Below are positions 29,016 through 38,840 of a stretch of DNA of 64,000 bases, one piece after another. Source of the DNA: Solimonas sp. SE-A11 (lineage in GTDB: Bacteria; Pseudomonadota; Gammaproteobacteria; Nevskiales; Nevskiaceae). The notes beneath the pieces were generated by a model. That model saw nothing but the letters and a program-made list of their open reading frames with translations, made no database searches and had not been told where the DNA came from. The stretch spans positions 1 through 64,000 of the forward strand of contig NZ_JAUASX010000010.1 in the NCBI RefSeq assembly GCF_030345715.1, written 5' to 3'. The position numbers and the translations under genes are program-made. Position 1 is the stretch's first letter. Every line of letters begins with the position of its first letter.

Positions 29016-31517
29016 TCACTGGAACGGAACGGCCAGGCCGATGTACCCGTAGCGACGGCGTTCGCGGTCACCATCGTAGGGATGCCAGGATTGGCCAACG
29101 CCGTAGCGCAGCAGGAAGGTCTCGCCGATCGACCACAGGTGCTCGTAGCGCATGTCCCATAGCGAGCCGGAGCCGTAGCCCTGCTGGAAGTACTGCCCGC
29201 CGGTGCCCTCCAGGCGTTGCACGAAGACCCGGTCGTCACGCTTCCAGCTCAGCAGTTGGCCGCGCGCGCGCAACCACAGGGAGGTTTCCGACTCCGGCGC
29301 GTAGTAGGCCAAACCGTCATCGCTGTTGCCCGCCCAGTCACCGCCCAGGGTGGTCTCGAACTGCGTGCGCGGCGCGCTATGCCAGCGCTCGGTCCAGCTC
29401 AGACTGAGGCCATCGCGCTGGTTGCCGTCGGTGTAGTCCATGAGGCGCCAGCCCGCCTGGTAGCGACGGGACTCGTCGACGATGTAGTCGACGCCAAGGC
29501 CATATTCCGTACCGTTGATGCCGGCGATGTAGGCCTTCCACGGTACCTCGTTGCTGTTGGTGTCCACGCTGCCGGAGAGGCGCCAGTGGTCGCTGGCCCG
29601 GTAGGCCAGGCTGGCCGCCGCGCCGGTGCGATGTGGTCCGCCGCTGGCCTGCGTGGCCTGGGCCTCGACCTCCCAGCGATCGTGACGCCAGGACATGCCC
29701 ACGCCCGAGCGGTTTCGGGAGTGGTCACCGATGTCGGTCTCGCCATGTCCGTAGAAATGCTCGAAGAACGCGCGCCAGCGGCCTTCGATCAGGGCCGACT
29801 CCAGGCGCGTCAGGATGCGCCAGTCACGGTCGGCAATGGTGCCGTTGCCCTCTCCGAAGCTGGCATCGATCCGCAGGTTGGACGCGAACAGCTCGCGCTG
29901 CACACGCGAGGCATAGCGGGCCGGAGCCTTCTCAGGATGCTCAGGCCCCAGGCGCTGCGCCGTAGCCCCGCCCTCGCGCAGGCGCCCGGCTCCCATCTGG
30001 GCAACGGAATACCCCGCCTGCACGTCGATGTCTTCCGGGTGATCGGCCAGAATCTGCTCGTAGCGCTCCAGCGACTGCTCCGGATGCTCGCGCAACTGCG
30101 CAGTGCGTGCCTGGCCAGCCCGCACGCTGGCATTGAAGGGAGCCAGTTCGCTGAGTTGCAGGAAGCGGCGCTCCGCCTGTTTCGGCCGGTCCGTGTAGAG
30201 ATCGATCAGCGCCCGTAGCTGGCGAATCTCTCCGAACTGCGGATTCGGGCGCCCACGTTCCGGCGACTGCCGGATCATCGGCGGACTCGCCGCCTCCAAC
30301 TGGTCCAGCAGCCGGTCCGCATCCTCGAAGCGACCGACGTCGACATAGCCGTACACCAGCCCGACGTGCGTCTGGCTCGGCACGGGAGTATTGCTGCCGC
30401 CCTCACGCAGCGCCTGTTCGTACAGCGGCACTGCCAACTCCGACTTCCGTTGTGCCTGGTAAGCGCCTGCTACCTCCGACAGTGCGTAGTAAGGCAGCTG
30501 GATGTTGTGGCGCTGCGTCTTCTCGTAGAGCTCGGTGACATCGCGATAGCGCGCCCGCGCATTCAGGGCGACGATGCGGTCCGACCACAGCCGCAGACGC
30601 AGGTCGTCACGATCCTGCTGCGGCATGGCCAGGCCACCGGTGTCCAGCGCCGTAAGTTGCGCCTGGTTATCCGCCAGCACGGCATCGATCGCCTCGAAAC
30701 GGCGCGCGGACTTGTCCTGGTCGCGGGCCGCGACGGCCCAGCCGATACGCTGGCCCGCTGCCTGCTGCCGCAACCCGGCGCGCTCGCCGTCGCTCAGTAC
30801 GCCTTGGGGAAGATCGTCGATAGCCGATGGCGCGCCGCCGTTGCGCGCCAGGATCAGCGCACGCTCACGCTGGGCCTCCACATCCTTCGGCTCCAGCTCC
30901 AGGATCGATTCGGCCGCGGCCAGCTCAGCCTGCCAGTCCCCGCGCGCATGGGCCAAGGCCAGGCGGGCACGCAGCACGCCCAGGCGCAGCACGCGATCTC
31001 GAATCTGCGCCGTCTCCAATGCCTGCAGCCTCTCATCCGCTTGCACCAGCCGGCCCGCATCCATCAGCCAGTAGACCTCGCGCAGGCGCGCCTCGCGGCT
31101 GCGCGGCGCGCGGCGCAGCATCTCCGCTACCAATGCCGCTTCAGCCTCCAGATCCGGAAGGCTACGAGCCGCGGCGAATGCGGACTGCAGCGCGTAGTCC
31201 GGCAACTGCTTGAGGTCTGCCTCGCCGGCCACGGCCAGCGTCTCGCGCGGTCTGCCGGCGCGCTCAAGCAGCACCACCAGGTCTGCACGCACTCGCAGAC
31301 GTTGTGGATCGCTCAGGCGAGCGCCATTCCACGCCTGCAGTTGCGTGATGGCTTCTTGCACGGGCTGCGTTCCGGCGCCGGAGGCGTTGCGGATCGCAGC
31401 GTCGTGAGCAGCGCTCGAATAATTCGGGAGGGCGCCTGCAAAGGCGGCATGCGAGGCCAGCAGCACTGCGGGCAGCAGCGGTGCGCAAAGCCGGAGGTTT
31501 GTTCTTGTTGTCGGCAT
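29016..31517 (-). CDS. pgaA: Outer membrane PNAG export porin
   Basis: Outer membrane exporter of deacetylated PNAG, about 833 aa. After a signal peptide (LLPAVLLASHAAFA) come TPR-like helices across roughly 30-500 and a C-terminal beta-barrel ending in aromatic strands (RRYGYIGLAVPF, terminal Gln). ATG 31517 is chosen because a signal peptide starts there, although no clear ribosome site is present; ATG 31541 is an alternative. It is first in a leftward pgaABCD operon with tight junctions. Two short palindromes lie at and before the start. Confidence 0.92.
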   Translation of the reverse strand: MPTTRTNLRLCAPLLPAVLLASHAAFAGALPNYSSAAHDAAIRNASGAGTQPVQEAITQLQAWNGARLSDPQRLRVRADLVVLLERAGRPRETLAVAGEADLKQLPDYALQSAFAAARSLPDLEAEAALVAEMLRRAPRSREARLREVYWLMDAGRLVQADERLQALETAQIRDRVLRLGVLRARLALAHARGDWQAELAAAESILELEPKDVEAQRERALILARNGGAPSAIDDLPQGVLSDGERAGLRQQAAGQRIGWAVAARDQDKSARRFEAIDAVLADNQAQLTALDTGGLAMPQQDRDDLRLRLWSDRIVALNARARYRDVTELYEKTQRHNIQLPYYALSEVAGAYQAQRKSELAVPLYEQALREGGSNTPVPSQTHVGLVYGYVDVGRFEDADRLLDQLEAASPPMIRQSPERGRPNPQFGEIRQLRALIDLYTDRPKQAERRFLQLSELAPFNASVRAGQARTAQLREHPEQSLERYEQILADHPEDIDVQAGYSVAQMGAGRLREGGATAQRLGPEHPEKAPARYASRVQRELFASNLRIDASFGEGNGTIADRDWRILTRLESALIEGRWRAFFEHFYGHGETDIGDHSRNRSGVGMSWRHDRWEVEAQATQASGGPHRTGAAASLAYRASDHWRLSGSVDTNSNEVPWKAYIAGINGTEYGLGVDYIVDESRRYQAGWRLMDYTDGNQRDGLSLSWTERWHSAPRTQFETTLGGDWAGNSDDGLAYYAPESETSLWLRARGQLLSWKRDDRVFVQRLEGTGGQYFQQGYGSGSLWDMRYEHLWSIGETFLLRYGVGQSWHPYDGDRERRRYGYIGLAVPFQ

Positions 31518-31533
31518 GCACTGGCACAGTGCA
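31517..31533. repeat. Palindrome over the pgaA start codon
   Basis: TGCACTG and CAGTGCA are perfect seven-base arms around GCA, with the pgaA ATG inside the left arm. In RNA this would fold over the start codon and could limit translation. No GGA motif suited to CsrA lies in the loop. Confidence 0.55.
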
Positions 31534-31566
31534 CAGCACATGCCAGGCAAAAAACCTTTCAGATCA

Positions 31567-31582
31567 ATGAGCCCAGGCTCAT
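31567..31582. promoter_or_regulatory. Palindromic operator candidate upstream of pgaA
   Basis: ATGAGCC and GGCTCAT flank a two-base centre, 50 bp before the pgaA start. It is the right size for a dimeric regulator, but the protein is unknown. Confidence 0.4.
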
Positions 31583-31662
31583 CATTCTTGGAAATTCGCA
31601 AGCTGCATGGGTATTCACTTTGCAGCCTGCAATTCTGGAAGGCACGATGCCAGCCTCGATGC

Positions 31663-31688
31663 AAAAAAAGGCCCTGCTTTGCAGGGCC
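31663..31688 (-). terminator. Intrinsic terminator of the PepSY operon
   Basis: GGCCCTGC and GCAGGGCC form a perfect 8-bp stem around three bases; seven T follow on the minus strand. It lies 28 bp after the last gene of the membrane operon and ahead of pgaA. Confidence 0.9.
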
Positions 31689-31715
31689 CGTGCATGCTGA
31701 CGATAACCGCCCGGC

Positions 31716-32000
31716 TTATGGAGATTGCGCTCTGCCCTGCCAGGCCAATCCATTGACCAGCAACCAGCCCACGGTGGTCACCACCCCCAGCCAGACCAGG
31801 AAGGCGGGCCACTGCCCCATCACGACCAAGGCAACACCCGGCAGCAGCGTGCCCCAACCCAGCAGCTTCCGTTCGACACCGGGCTTGGGCGCCGCCCGGC
31901 GCAGGCTGCGCAGACGCTTGGGATCGCGCAGTGCGATGGGCAACAGCAGCAGCAGGCTGACCAGGCTGGCCAAGCCCGCAAGACTGTAGGTGGCGCTCAT
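31716..32000 (-). CDS. Small three-helix membrane protein (DUF3325-like)
   Basis: A 94-aa hydrophobic protein with helices at about 6-22, 48-62 and 66-85 and a basic loop (RDPKRLRSLRR) between the first two. Size, topology and position behind a PepSY protein match DUF3325 proteins found in siderophore-utilisation operons; the family call is tentative. It overlaps the PepSY gene stop region by four bases (ATGA), so the two are translationally coupled. Confidence 0.65.
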   Translation of the reverse strand: MSATYSLAGLASLVSLLLLLPIALRDPKRLRSLRRAAPKPGVERKLLGWGTLLPGVALVVMGQWPAFLVWLGVVTTVGWLLVNGLAWQGRAQSP

Positions 32001-33598
32001 GCCTCAACCGCCTTATCAAGATCGGAGTCCGCGGAAGCCGCGGCCGGAACCGGGGGACGCCGCAATGCCGAGATCAGGCACAGCAGGCCGCCAACGGCGA
32101 AAGCGATATCCAGCGCCAGCACCGTGTGCAGCCCTGCTTCAAACGCCTGGCCCCAACCCACGCCGCCGGCCAGCAGGCGAACCAGCGGCAGCAGCAGCAG
32201 CGACAGGCCACTGAGGCCCAGCAGCACGCGGCGCGCCAGCGTCAGGCTGCGCAGGCCCCAGGCCACGGCCGCCGCCGCCAGAGACACCAGCAGGAAGGTC
32301 GTCATCATCGGTCCGTGCACCATGGCTCCCGCCTCACGCAACGGGAAGTAGGCAAAGGCCGGCGCCACCAGCGCCAGCGGCAGGCCGTAACCCACCCAGA
32401 CCGTGGCACGCGCCAAGTGCCGCCAGCCGCGCTCCTCGCGGCGACGCAGCGTCCACAGCATCAGGCCGGTGATCGTGACGTAGGCACCGGCGAAGCCCAG
32501 CGCGAACCACGCGGACTTGGAGAACACACCAGCGAAGTTGCCGAAGTGCAGCGGCGCCATCAGTTCGAACAGCGCGCCGCCGGTAGAGGGCTGCAGGCCG
32601 AGATTGGGCTTGGCGTAACGGAATTCGCCGGTCGCGCCGCCGTAGACATAGGTCGGCCCCATCAGCTTGTCTTCCGGATAGTGCATGAACATCGTCACCA
32701 AAGAATCCGCACGCCCCCAGTGCTGCACAGTGACGAACCCGAGCGTCGCATCCGAGCGGCCACGCACGTCGGCGATCATGCGATCAAGGTCGGCCATGGG
32801 CGCCGGCGTCTTGTCCTCCTTGGGAGGATTGCCGATCACCGTCTCGATCATCTTCTCCTGGTCGCCGCCGAACACCACCATCGCCACCGCCGGGATACCG
32901 AAGGCACTGCCGAAGCTGAAGTAGCTGCCGGTGAAGGCCAGGATGAAGGCAAACGGCAGGTTCCAGGTGCCGGCGATCACGTGCGTGTCACGCACCGACA
33001 GCAGCTTCTCCTTGTGCCGGCGCAACGTGAACAGTTCCTTGATCAGGTGACGGTGCACCAAGAAGCCGGTGATCGCCGCCACCAGCATCGCCAGGCCCAG
33101 CACGCCGGTCAGCAGCAGTCCCCAGGGGTTCGGCAGGTGCAGGCGCACATGCAGTTCCACCATGAAGTCGCCCAGCGCATTGGCGCGGTCGCCGGCATCG
33201 ACCTCCTCGTCCGTGCCTTCGCGGCGCTCGATTTCCGTCTGCGTCAGCGGATCGAACTCGGCAGCGACGCCGCGCTCACGCGGCTTGCCCTTCTCGTCGG
33301 TCTCGTGCTTGTGGAAAAACGCATAGAGGCGGTCGCCGGCACGGGGGAAGAAGAAGAATTCCTCGTGATACTGTGGATCCACGCTGGCGGCGAACTCGCG
33401 CATCATGCGGTCAGTGCCCGGCCTGAAGGGGTCCGTCACCGGCTCCGACAGCGGGCTGGACCAGTCACCCAGTTCCTTGGCGAAGACCGAGGCCACGCCG
33501 GTGAGGATCACGGCGTACAGCAGCAGCCCCAGGAACACGGCTGACCAGCCGTGCACCGCCAGCAACGACTTGTTGCGCTCTTGCGACAGCTTGATCAC
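31997..33598 (-). CDS. PepSY-associated transmembrane protein (siderophore reductase-like)
   Basis: Inner-membrane protein of 533 aa with the PepSY-TM layout: a first helix (about 15-40), a periplasmic PepSY region with Asp/Glu-rich stretches, the VELHVRLHLPNPWGLLLTG segment with conserved His near 148-166, RDTHVIAGTWNLPFAFILAFTG near 203-224 (HxxxG signature), and further helices. Such proteins (FoxB/FsrB type) are known or proposed to reduce ferric siderophores at the inner membrane. It is flanked by two small membrane proteins in one operon behind a Fur-box-like site. Confidence 0.85.
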   Translation of the reverse strand: MIKLSQERNKSLLAVHGWSAVFLGLLLYAVILTGVASVFAKELGDWSSPLSEPVTDPFRPGTDRMMREFAASVDPQYHEEFFFFPRAGDRLYAFFHKHETDEKGKPRERGVAAEFDPLTQTEIERREGTDEEVDAGDRANALGDFMVELHVRLHLPNPWGLLLTGVLGLAMLVAAITGFLVHRHLIKELFTLRRHKEKLLSVRDTHVIAGTWNLPFAFILAFTGSYFSFGSAFGIPAVAMVVFGGDQEKMIETVIGNPPKEDKTPAPMADLDRMIADVRGRSDATLGFVTVQHWGRADSLVTMFMHYPEDKLMGPTYVYGGATGEFRYAKPNLGLQPSTGGALFELMAPLHFGNFAGVFSKSAWFALGFAGAYVTITGLMLWTLRRREERGWRHLARATVWVGYGLPLALVAPAFAYFPLREAGAMVHGPMMTTFLLVSLAAAAVAWGLRSLTLARRVLLGLSGLSLLLLPLVRLLAGGVGWGQAFEAGLHTVLALDIAFAVGGLLCLISALRRPPVPAAASADSDLDKAVEA

Positions 33599-33936
33599 GA
33601 GCCACCCGCCCCTGCGGCCTTGGCCGCTTGCATGGTTTGCATGACATACACCCCGATCACGACGAGGTGGACCAGCGACAGGCCGCCGATCACCGCCCAG
33701 GCCCGCACCAGGCTGCGGTCCAGGTAGGCATAGAAGAACAGCGCCGCCCAGATCGCCGGGAACAGCACGATCGGCAGCACCAGGTTATCGATCTGGGCCG
33801 GCCCCTCGGGCAGCCACAGCGCACCGCCGCACATGACCAAGGCGGCGCAGAGGAAGACGACAGGACCCGCGAGGGCAAAGCGGGACCAGAAGCGCCAGCG
33901 CGCGGCCAGCTCGGAAGTGGACAAGGCAATACTCAA
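33595..33936 (-). CDS. Small membrane protein (DUF3649-like)
   Basis: Hydrophobic protein of about 113 aa with three helices and the pattern WFWSRFALAGP-like, LPEGPAQIDN, FYAYLDRSLVRAWAV that resembles DUF3649 proteins next to PepSY reductases (tentative). The start is uncertain: TTG 33936 or TTG 33924 lie just after the Fur-like box, while an upstream TTG at 34011 would place the box inside the gene. Its stop overlaps the PepSY start by four bases. Confidence 0.6.
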   Translation of the reverse strand: MSIALSTSELAARWRFWSRFALAGPVVFLCAALVMCGGALWLPEGPAQIDNLVLPIVLFPAIWAALFFYAYLDRSLVRAWAVIGGLSLVHLVVIGVYVMQTMQAAKAAGAGGS

Positions 33937-33965
33937 GGCTGCGTACGATTGAAGGAGACCCGATT

Positions 33966-33984
33966 GTAGATGCGAATCATTACC
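33966..33984. promoter_or_regulatory. Fur-box-like site before the PepSY operon
   Basis: GTAGATGCGAATCATTACC matches the 19-bp Fur consensus at 13 positions, with the right half (AATCATTA) nearly perfect. It lies just upstream of the first operon gene and about 80 bp before uup on the other strand. Iron repression is inferred. Confidence 0.55.
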
Positions 33985-34064
33985 GAGTGAATCCTTCAGA
34001 GCTTCCCCCAAGCCCGTGGCGGTAATGCGACAATCCGCCCCCGAATTTCGCCTCGTTTCCTCAA

Positions 34065-35945
<1,881 letters not shown>

Positions 35946-35949
35946 AGCC

Positions 35950-36365
35950 ATGAGCGAGCAGACCGTCGTCACGCACTGGTTCGGCCCCGCCTTCGGCGAT
36001 CTGCATCCGCTACGGCAGGACCTGCATCGCCAGGGCGGCGCGCTGCGCGACGAGATCGATATCCGTGTCGGGCACGGCCTGGCCGGCTCTGGATGGGGCG
36101 GCGCCTGGCGAAGTCCGTGGGCATTCCCGTGGACCCGCCGCGGCGCGGCTTCGAAGTGACGATCCGCCACACCCTCACTGTCTTGGAGTGGACACGCCGC
36201 TTCGACAATGGCGCCGTGATGCGCTCGCTTTTCCGGCAGGTGGGGACACGCCTGTCCGGCTAGTGGGTGGAGGACACCGGGCCGGTCGAGCTGCACCTGA
36301 CGGTGGACGCGGAGCGCGGCGCCTGGATATGGCGCGCGCTGCGGGCACGCCTGCGCGGCATCCGC
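35950..36365 (+). pseudogene. Decayed DUF4166-like gene
   Basis: Remnant with at least two lesions. The first frame (MSEQTVVTHWFGPAFGD, up to VGHGLAG) breaks near 36085-36102. The same protein continues in another frame as RLAKSVGIPVDPPRRGFEV through WTRRFDNG, hits an in-frame TAG at 36261-36263 (after RLSG), and then resumes as WVEDTGPVELHL to GIRIPLLR. The pattern (IRH, W-R-F, W-E-GP, RIPL) resembles DUF4166 domains; the family call is moderate. It starts five bases after uup. Confidence 0.7.
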
Positions 36366-36387
36366 ATTCCCCTGCTCCGCCACACCC

Positions 36388-36585
36388 CTGGCACTGGTGA
36401 AGCCGGGCACGCGCCTGGGCAGCAACGGCACCAGCGGTAACGCAGCCGGCAAGCCGCCGCACCTGCATTACGCCGTTCTCTCCTTGCTGCCTCGGCCCTG
36501 GAACTACGCCAAGTGCACCCAGGGCTGGAAGCGCATGTTCTTCGTCGATCCCGGCAAGCTCCTGGTGCCGGCAGGCACGCACTGA
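36388..36585 (+). pseudogene. C-terminal remnant of an M23-type peptidase
   Basis: In a third frame, LVKPGTRLGSNGTSGN followed by GKPPHLHYAV resembles the end of an LytM/M23 endopeptidase with its HxH metal motif. The N-terminal part of the protease is missing and the sequence joins the DUF4166-like remnant directly. There is no proper start; a GTG at 36397 opens a short frame. Confidence 0.6.
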
Positions 36586-36653
36586 AGACCACCCGCCAGC
36601 CGCTGATGGCATCATACGGCGCATTCAAATAACAACGAGGAGTCTTGCCGCCC

Positions 36654-38081
36654 ATGGCCGACCCGGTCACCAAGGCCCTGCTGAAGCTGCAGCGGATGGA
36701 AATGGCCGCAATCCGCGCGGTACTGGCGCAGCCACGCTTCCTGCTGCCCGCCGAATACCAGCGCCTGCGCTACGTACTGGGCCTGGCGCGCCTGCAACGC
36801 TTCGCGCCCGGCGCGGCCCTGGGCCTGCCCTGGCGGCCCGAGGTGGAGCCGGATCCCGCCATCGTCGAGCCGCTGCGCGAGCTGGTGCTGCGCGAGTGGT
36901 ATAAGCCGCTGCGGCATGAGGACTCGCCCCGCGCGCGCCTGGCTGGCTGCATGGTGTCGCTGGACGCCCTGCATGCCGCGGCAAAGCTGACGCGCACCAA
37001 CCTGCTGGTCCGCCACGCCGACCAGTTCACGGAGCAGGAGCTCGACGCCGAGGTCGGCCGCAAGGCACTGGTCACGGTGGCGGGCGGCGGCGGTGGAGCG
37101 GGCTATGTCTATGTCGGTGCTGCCGCGCGCCTGCGCGCCGAGGGGCGCTCCTCCGACTACCTGGTGGGTTCGTCCATCGGCTCCCTGATCGGCGCCTTCC
37201 TGGCGCGCTCGCGGCAGACCGACATCGAAGCCCTGATGGCCTGGGCCAAGTCGCTGCGAGTGCGTGACATCTTCAGCCGCCCCCACATCGGCGCCACGCA
37301 CACCCTGCCCGGCATCACGCGGCTGCACCTGCACAGCATGCACCGCATCATGACCCTGCCCGATGGCAGCCCGATGCGCCTGGAAGACCTGGAGATTCCC
37401 TACGATTCGGTGGTCGCCGGCGTGCATGCCCGCGCCTATGAGCACCTGCCCTCCGGCCTGCGCGACTTCACCTCGCCCATGGCCAGCGGCAAGCGCTTCT
37501 CCAAGCTGGTGGCGGAGCGCATGCTGCTGCTGGCAGCCATGGTCAGCCCCAGCGTGGTGAAGCCGATCGTGCTGGGCGGCGATGCACTGACGCGCCGCAT
37601 CCGCGCCGTCGACGCCGTGGGCCTGTCCGCCGCGATTCCCGCCGTGCTGCAGTACGAGCCGCCAACGCGTGACCCCGAAAGCGACGCCATCCTCGCCACG
37701 CTGCGCCAGCAGCACGACGTGGCGCTATTCGTCGACGGCGGAGTCGCCTCCAACGTGCCGGCACGCATCGCCTGGGAACGCGTGCAGGCCGGCCGCATCG
37801 GCACGCGCAACGCCTTCTACCTGGCGCTGGATTGCTTCCACCCGCAGTGGGACCCGCGCCACATCTGGCTCTGGCCAGTCACGCAGGCCGTGCAACTGCA
37901 GATGGCCTCGCAGAAGCCATACTTCGACTGGCTGCTGCGCTTCGAGCCGACGCTGTCGCCGATCAACCTGCTGCCGACGGCGCAGGACTTCGACCGTGCC
38001 TTCCAGTGGGGCTGGAACCAGGCCGACGTGATGCTGCCCTTCCTGCTCAAGGCACTGGAGCCGGTGGACTGGGTGCCTTGA
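36654..38081 (+). CDS. Patatin-like phospholipase (DUF3336 + patatin)
   Basis: Predicted lipid acyl hydrolase of 475 aa. The N-terminal 130 residues form a helical region like the DUF3336 domain of bacterial patatin/triacylglycerol-lipase proteins. The patatin domain has the oxyanion loop AGGGGGAGYV near 142, the nucleophile GSSIGSLIG (Ser near 173) and the catalytic Asp in VDGGVASNVP near 360, so it looks active. ATG 36654 is used; a GAGGAG lies 11 bases upstream and a TTG at 36645 is closer to it. It is likely cytosolic or membrane-associated. Confidence 0.88.
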   Translation: MADPVTKALLKLQRMEMAAIRAVLAQPRFLLPAEYQRLRYVLGLARLQRFAPGAALGLPWRPEVEPDPAIVEPLRELVLREWYKPLRHEDSPRARLAGCMVSLDALHAAAKLTRTNLLVRHADQFTEQELDAEVGRKALVTVAGGGGGAGYVYVGAAARLRAEGRSSDYLVGSSIGSLIGAFLARSRQTDIEALMAWAKSLRVRDIFSRPHIGATHTLPGITRLHLHSMHRIMTLPDGSPMRLEDLEIPYDSVVAGVHARAYEHLPSGLRDFTSPMASGKRFSKLVAERMLLLAAMVSPSVVKPIVLGGDALTRRIRAVDAVGLSAAIPAVLQYEPPTRDPESDAILATLRQQHDVALFVDGGVASNVPARIAWERVQAGRIGTRNAFYLALDCFHPQWDPRHIWLWPVTQAVQLQMASQKPYFDWLLRFEPTLSPINLLPTAQDFDRAFQWGWNQADVMLPFLLKALEPVDWVP

Positions 38082-38115
38082 AACGACGGCCTCGCGGCCA
38101 CCGCGTGGGCCCTGC

Positions 38116-38499
38116 TCAGCGTGTACGGCGCAGCCAGTCCCAGAACAGCAGCGCGAATAGCAGGTCGCCGCAGGCCAGCAGCGGCAGTTCCCAGCCGATG
38201 TAGCCCATGGCCCAGGGGATGCCCGCGGCCGGCAGCACCAGCATCTTGCCGATGGCACCCAGCTCCACGTAGACGCGGTAGCGCTGCGGGTCCATGGCGA
38301 CTCGCGCATAGGCATAGGCGAAGAGGCCCACGAAGGCGCCGGAGAGATTCGACAGCACTACGCTGCCCGCCGTAGCCGGCCCCAGGTTCAGCAGCGCGCC
38401 GATCTGGGCGCTGGCCGTCAGCAGGCCCAGTGCCACGGCGAGATTGAACAAGGCCGCGAAACTGAACAGCAACCGCGTGTAAGAAGAATCTGCCTGCAT
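38116..38499 (-). CDS. Small four-helix membrane protein
   Basis: A 127-aa hydrophobic protein of unknown function with four predicted helices (about 9-30, 38-58, 75-95, 100-120). ATG 38499 (MQADSSYTRLLFSF) follows GGGGGAG at five bases. The frame is open upstream but reads through a strong stem-loop, so the long version is rejected. It converges with the patatin gene. On its upstream side lie the structured segment and the PucR regulator. Confidence 0.7.
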   Translation of the reverse strand: MQADSSYTRLLFSFAALFNLAVALGLLTASAQIGALLNLGPATAGSVVLSNLSGAFVGLFAYAYARVAMDPQRYRVYVELGAIGKMLVLPAAGIPWAMGYIGWELPLLACGDLLFALLFWDWLRRTR

Positions 38500-38571
38500 G
38501 CTGCTCCCCCGGTGTTTGCCCGAGCATAGCAAGTGCGGCGCCCAGCCATCCTGACCTGCCGGCATGCAGGC

Positions 38572-38720
38572 AAAAAGGGATTCATGGCCGGCTGCAACGA
38601 GGCCGGCCATGAATCCCAATCCCGGCGGCGGAAGGCCCCGGGGATCCCCACGAAAGGATGACGGCACCGGCGACCGCACGACACGGTCGCCGGCCAGGCC
38701 TGCATCTTCGCGGCAGGCAC
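38572..38720 (-). ncRNA. Candidate structured small RNA ending in an intrinsic terminator
   Basis: The 341-bp space between the small membrane protein and the PucR gene holds three strong stems. GCCTGC/GCAGGC lies at 38698-38718. CCGGCGACCG/CGGTCGCCGG lies at 38667-38693 and is a perfect ten-bp stem. The third, at 38577-38617, has perfect 16-bp arms GGGATTCATGGCCGGC and GCCGGCCATGAATCCC. On the minus strand five T follow the last stem (38576-38572). That is an orphan terminator: no leftward gene lies upstream. A leftward transcript starting near 38.73-38.75 kb is inferred. Confidence 0.45.
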
Positions 38721-38750
38721 CCCACTCGCGCATTGGCAGGTTCACCAGCG

Positions 38751-38772
38751 CTTTTGTGATTCAGCACAAAGG
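38751..38772. promoter_or_regulatory. Inverted-repeat operator candidate, copy 1
   Basis: TTTGTG, six bases (ATTCAG), then CACAAA; arms extend to CTTTTGTG and CACAAAGG with one mismatch. It lies 69 bp before the PucR-type regulator and at the upstream edge of the candidate small RNA. The same motif recurs at 41388-41411. Confidence 0.65.
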
Positions 38773-38840
38773 GCTCCCAGCCTCCCAGCCGATGTCGCGT
38801 GCTATACAGGCGCCCGGGATATCTGCAGGAGCAGCAAGCG

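Noticed and set aside
29016-31664. Longer N-terminus for PgaA from 31664
   Set aside because: The extra residues lack a signal peptide and run into the terminator of the neighbouring operon; a signal peptide begins at 31517.
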